Positions 61,713 through 64,000 of a stretch of DNA of 64,000 nucleotides are shown here, in pieces. Position numbers and translations under genes: made by a program. The DNA is taken from the NCBI GenBank assembly GCA_963759375.1, contig CAVWYY010000004.1, positions 351,961-415,960 of the forward strand, in the 5' to 3' direction. Numbering within the stretch: the stretch's first letter is position 1; each line of letters begins with the position of its first letter. This stretch comes from DASSUW01 sp963759375. Lineage in GTDB: Bacteria; Actinomycetota; Thermoleophilia; Solirubrobacterales; Solirubrobacteraceae. Under the pieces are notes generated by a model, which did not search any database, was not told the DNA's origin, and saw nothing but the letters and a program-made list of their open reading frames with translations.

Positions 61713-62843
61713 ATGCCCGATCGGCGGCGCGTGCTGGTCGTCGGGGGCGGTATCGCCGGGTTGGCGCTGGCGCCGATGCTCGCGCGGACCGGCGTCGCGG
61801 TGGAGGTGATCGAGCGTGAACCTGCATGGCGCCATGCGGGCACCGGGATCTATCTGCCCGGCAACGCTGTCCGCGCCCTCGGTGTCCTGGGCCTGGAGGC
61901 AGCGGTCGCCTCGCGAGCCGTCGAGATCGCGCGCCAGCGCTTCTGCGACCACCGCGGCAGGCTGCTGTTCGAGGTCGACGTCGCCGAGCTGTGGGCAGCC
62001 GTCGGGCCGTGCCTCGCGGTCCACCGGGCCGAGCTGCACGCGCTCCTGCGGGAGGCGGCGGATGACGTGCCCACCCGTATCGGGCTCGCGCTCGAGCGCC
62101 TCGCACAGCGCGACGGCATCGTCTCGGTCGAGTTCAGCGACGGAACGAGCGGCGAATACGATCTCGTGGTCGGGGCGGACGGGATCCACAGCGCCGTGCG
62201 CCGGCTCACGTTTGAGCCCACGGCGATGCCCCGGCCCCTGGGCCAAGTCGGCTGGCGCTTCCTGGCGCCCCGACCCCCCACGGTCACGACGTGGTCGGTG
62301 ATGCTGGGACGCGGCACGGCGTTTCTGACGCTTCCACTCGTCGGCGACCGCGTGTACTGCTACTGCGACGTGGTCTCACCCCCAGACCACGACGCACCCG
62401 AGCGCGGCCCGGCAGAGCGGCTCCGCGAGCTGTTCTCCGACTTCGCGGAGCCCGCCACCACGCTGCTCGCCGGGCTCGACGCCGCAGCGGACATCCACGT
62501 CTCGACGATCGAGGAGGTCGCCCTCGACGGCTGGGCGCGCGAGCACGTCGTGCTGATCGGCGACGCAGCGCACGCGACCTCGCCGAACATGGCCGAAGGC
62601 GCGGCGATGGCGCTCGAGGACGCGCTTGTGCTCGCGGACTGCTTGCGCAGGATCCCGGCGATCCCCGACGCGATCGCGGCGTACCAGGCCCGCCGTCAAC
62701 CCAGAACCGAGTGGGTCCGCGCCCAGACCCACCGCCGCGACCACACCCGCTACCTGCCACCGACGATCAGGGACAACGTCCTGCGACTGCTTGGCCGGCG
62801 AATCTTCCACGCCAACTACCGCCCACTCCAGGACCAGCCGTGA
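61713..62843 (+). CDS. FAD-dependent monooxygenase (aromatic hydroxylase type)
   Basis: 376 aa. GxGxxG in 'RVLVVGGGIAGLALAPMLAR', 'GTGIYLPGNAVRALGVLGLE', DG motif 'YDLVVGADGIHSAVRR', GD motif 'HVVLIGDAAHATSPNMAEGAAMALEDALVL' (seen as LIGDAAHATSPNMAEGAAMAL). Class A flavin hydroxylase using NAD(P)H and O2. Together with the adjacent methyltransferase and hydrolases it could modify an aromatic or polyketide-like compound; this is inference. Confidence 0.9.
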   Translation: MPDRRRVLVVGGGIAGLALAPMLARTGVAVEVIEREPAWRHAGTGIYLPGNAVRALGVLGLEAAVASRAVEIARQRFCDHRGRLLFEVDVAELWAAVGPCLAVHRAELHALLREAADDVPTRIGLALERLAQRDGIVSVEFSDGTSGEYDLVVGADGIHSAVRRLTFEPTAMPRPLGQVGWRFLAPRPPTVTTWSVMLGRGTAFLTLPLVGDRVYCYCDVVSPPDHDAPERGPAERLRELFSDFAEPATTLLAGLDAAADIHVSTIEEVALDGWAREHVVLIGDAAHATSPNMAEGAAMALEDALVLADCLRRIPAIPDAIAAYQARRQPRTEWVRAQTHRRDHTRYLPPTIRDNVLRLLGRRIFHANYRPLQDQP

Positions 62844-63041
62844 GCCACCGGGCCTACCCCACTCGTTTGGCCGCCTCCAGCCAGCACAGTACGCCGCATG
62901 GCCTGCGGCGTCGCGCGGCGCGCATGCCGGTGCGCATCGCAGTCCGGACCCGAAACGATCGACCGCGGGCCGACGTGGCCACCCGCCCGGAGCGTCCTGA
63001 CACCTGGACGCCCCCGCACAACCCCGAGCGAGGAGAAAGTC

Positions 63042-63866
63042 ATGCCTGAAGCGAACGTCAACGGCGTGAAGCTCTACTACGAGCTGCACGGCAGCGGCGA
63101 GCCGCTGGCGCTGGTCCACGGGGCGTGGGCGGACGCGACGGCGTGGAGGTTCGTTGTCCCCGGCTTGGCGGAGAGCTTCCGCGTGCTGAGCTACGACCGC
63201 CGCGGCCACTCGCGCAGCGAGCGGCCCGCGACGCAGGGAAGCTTCGACGAGGACGGCGACGACCTCGCGGCCCTGCTGGAGGCACTCGAGTTGGCGCCTG
63301 CGCACGTGGTCACGAACTCCGGCGGTGGCAACATCGCCCTGCGGCTCGCGACCAGGCGTCCGGAACTCTTCCGCTCACTTTCCTGCCACGAGCCGGCGCT
63401 CTGGGGGCTGCTCGAGGAGGACCCGGAGAGCCAGGAGATTCTGCAGCAGGTCGCTCGCAGCCTCGAGTCCGTGGGCAGGCGGATCGCTCAGGGCGATCAC
63501 GAGGGCGCGGCGCGGCAGTTCGTCGATGAGGTCGCCTTCGGGCATGGCGCGTGGGACAACCAACTACCGCCCGAGTCGAAAGCGATCTTCGTCCAGAACG
63601 CTCCCACCTTCCTCGACGAGCTCCATGGCCCGAACCCGGCCACCATCGACGAGGAAGCGATCTCACACCTGCAGGTGCCGGTGCGACTCACGAATGGCTC
63701 TGAGAGCCCACCGAGCTTCGTGCGCGTGATCGATCGGCTAGTGGAGCTGATCCCCCGCGTCACTCGCGAGCCGATTGCAGGCGCAGCCCACATACCCCAG
63801 CTGACGACACCCCAGCGCTACGTCGAGATCACGACGCGCGGAGTGCAGCAGCACGCGGCAGTCTGA
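63042..63866 (+). CDS. Alpha/beta-fold hydrolase
   Basis: 274 aa from ATG 63042 behind GAGGAGA. 'KLYYELHGSGEPLALVHGAW', 'FRVLSYDRRGHSRSERPATQ', nucleophile elbow 'HVVTNSGGGNIALRLAT' (Ser kept, first Gly replaced by Asn), and C-terminal 'PIAGAAHIPQLTTPQRYVEI' with the His. It may be an esterase or epoxide-hydrolase-like enzyme. It lies 198 nt after the monooxygenase gene on the same strand; the gap shows no gene. Confidence 0.85.
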   Translation: MPEANVNGVKLYYELHGSGEPLALVHGAWADATAWRFVVPGLAESFRVLSYDRRGHSRSERPATQGSFDEDGDDLAALLEALELAPAHVVTNSGGGNIALRLATRRPELFRSLSCHEPALWGLLEEDPESQEILQQVARSLESVGRRIAQGDHEGAARQFVDEVAFGHGAWDNQLPPESKAIFVQNAPTFLDELHGPNPATIDEEAISHLQVPVRLTNGSESPPSFVRVIDRLVELIPRVTREPIAGAAHIPQLTTPQRYVEITTRGVQQHAAV

Positions 63867-64000
63867 TCTCGGGCCGCTCGCCTTTCATCGCTCCACCACC
63901 GCCGTCGCGCCGACGCCGTCGGCCTTACCCCCGTGCCCAAAGGGAAGTGACGACGCTTGTTCGGAGTCGCACACGCCTGCTCGGGACGAGGAACAGGCGT

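Noticed and set aside
63973..64000. Inverted repeat ACGCCTG/CAGGCGT at the right edge
   Set aside because: The window ends inside it, so extent and meaning cannot be judged.

Overview
The window is one contiguous piece of a very GC-rich actinobacterial chromosome with densely packed, often overlapping genes (ATGA, TGATG, GTGA and TTGA stop/start junctions). Several traits point to Thermoleophilia, most likely Solirubrobacterales: a 365-aa principal sigma factor with a short N-terminal region, exported proteins with Lys/Arg-rich C-terminal beta domains or repeated 'GSLxSRDL'-like units, an F420-type LLM oxidoreductase, a GlpX fructose bisphosphatase, PilT and AIM24 next to rpoD, and c-di-AMP riboswitches in front of wall hydrolases. 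The genus is an inference. I saw no rRNA, tRNA or CRISPR array.

Layout. 1-5 kb: end of an FAD enzyme, terminator, PQQ-type sugar dehydrogenase, rhodanese, a frameshifted aldonolactone oxidase and a PLP-fold racemase/aldolase. 4.8-9.8 kb: riboswitch-controlled peptidoglycan hydrolase, acyl-CoA dehydrogenase, metallopeptidase, DAHP synthase, EamA exporter. 9.8-15.1 kb: ArsR regulator, nucleoside hydrolase, truncated haemoglobin, DUF427 protein, SRPBCC/ArsR pair. 15.4-24.5 kb: ABC1 kinase, pseudouridine catabolism (psuG-psuK), thiolase, phosphatase, frameshifted fructosamine kinase, SDR, MFS exporter with CGNR regulator. 24.5-30.7 kb: exported protein, frameshifted ABC exporter, lon, MFS. 30.7-37.4 kb: acetolactate synthase with its own leader peptide, SDR, RibD-like reductase, GH26 glycosidase, tag, LLM oxidoreductase. 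37.4-44.2 kb: glpX, riboswitch-controlled RlpA, rpoD, pilT, AIM24. 44.2-54.3 kb: HxlR regulators, HtrA-like protease, a receiver/M15-NlpC/response regulator/ArsA operon, and a YceI, DGPF, ECF42-type sigma cluster. 54.3-64 kb looks like a remodelled accessory segment: two tandem IS1182-type elements with 4-bp target duplications, an HD-GYP-like/LuxR regulator plus a decayed copy of its 3' end, two alpha/beta hydrolases (one without its triad), a methyltransferase and an FAD monooxygenase.

Most unusual are two intergenic elements (29313-29515 and 43893-44165). They share 28-nt inverted ends but have entirely different structured interiors, and each sits a few bases after the stop codon of a minus-strand gene. 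The larger carries hairpins in an exact 60-bp tandem register. Three otherwise well-conserved genes, and probably a fourth (pilT), carry a single extra base that breaks the frame. That means either recent gene decay or base-level sequence errors, so predicted fusions and missing starts need care.
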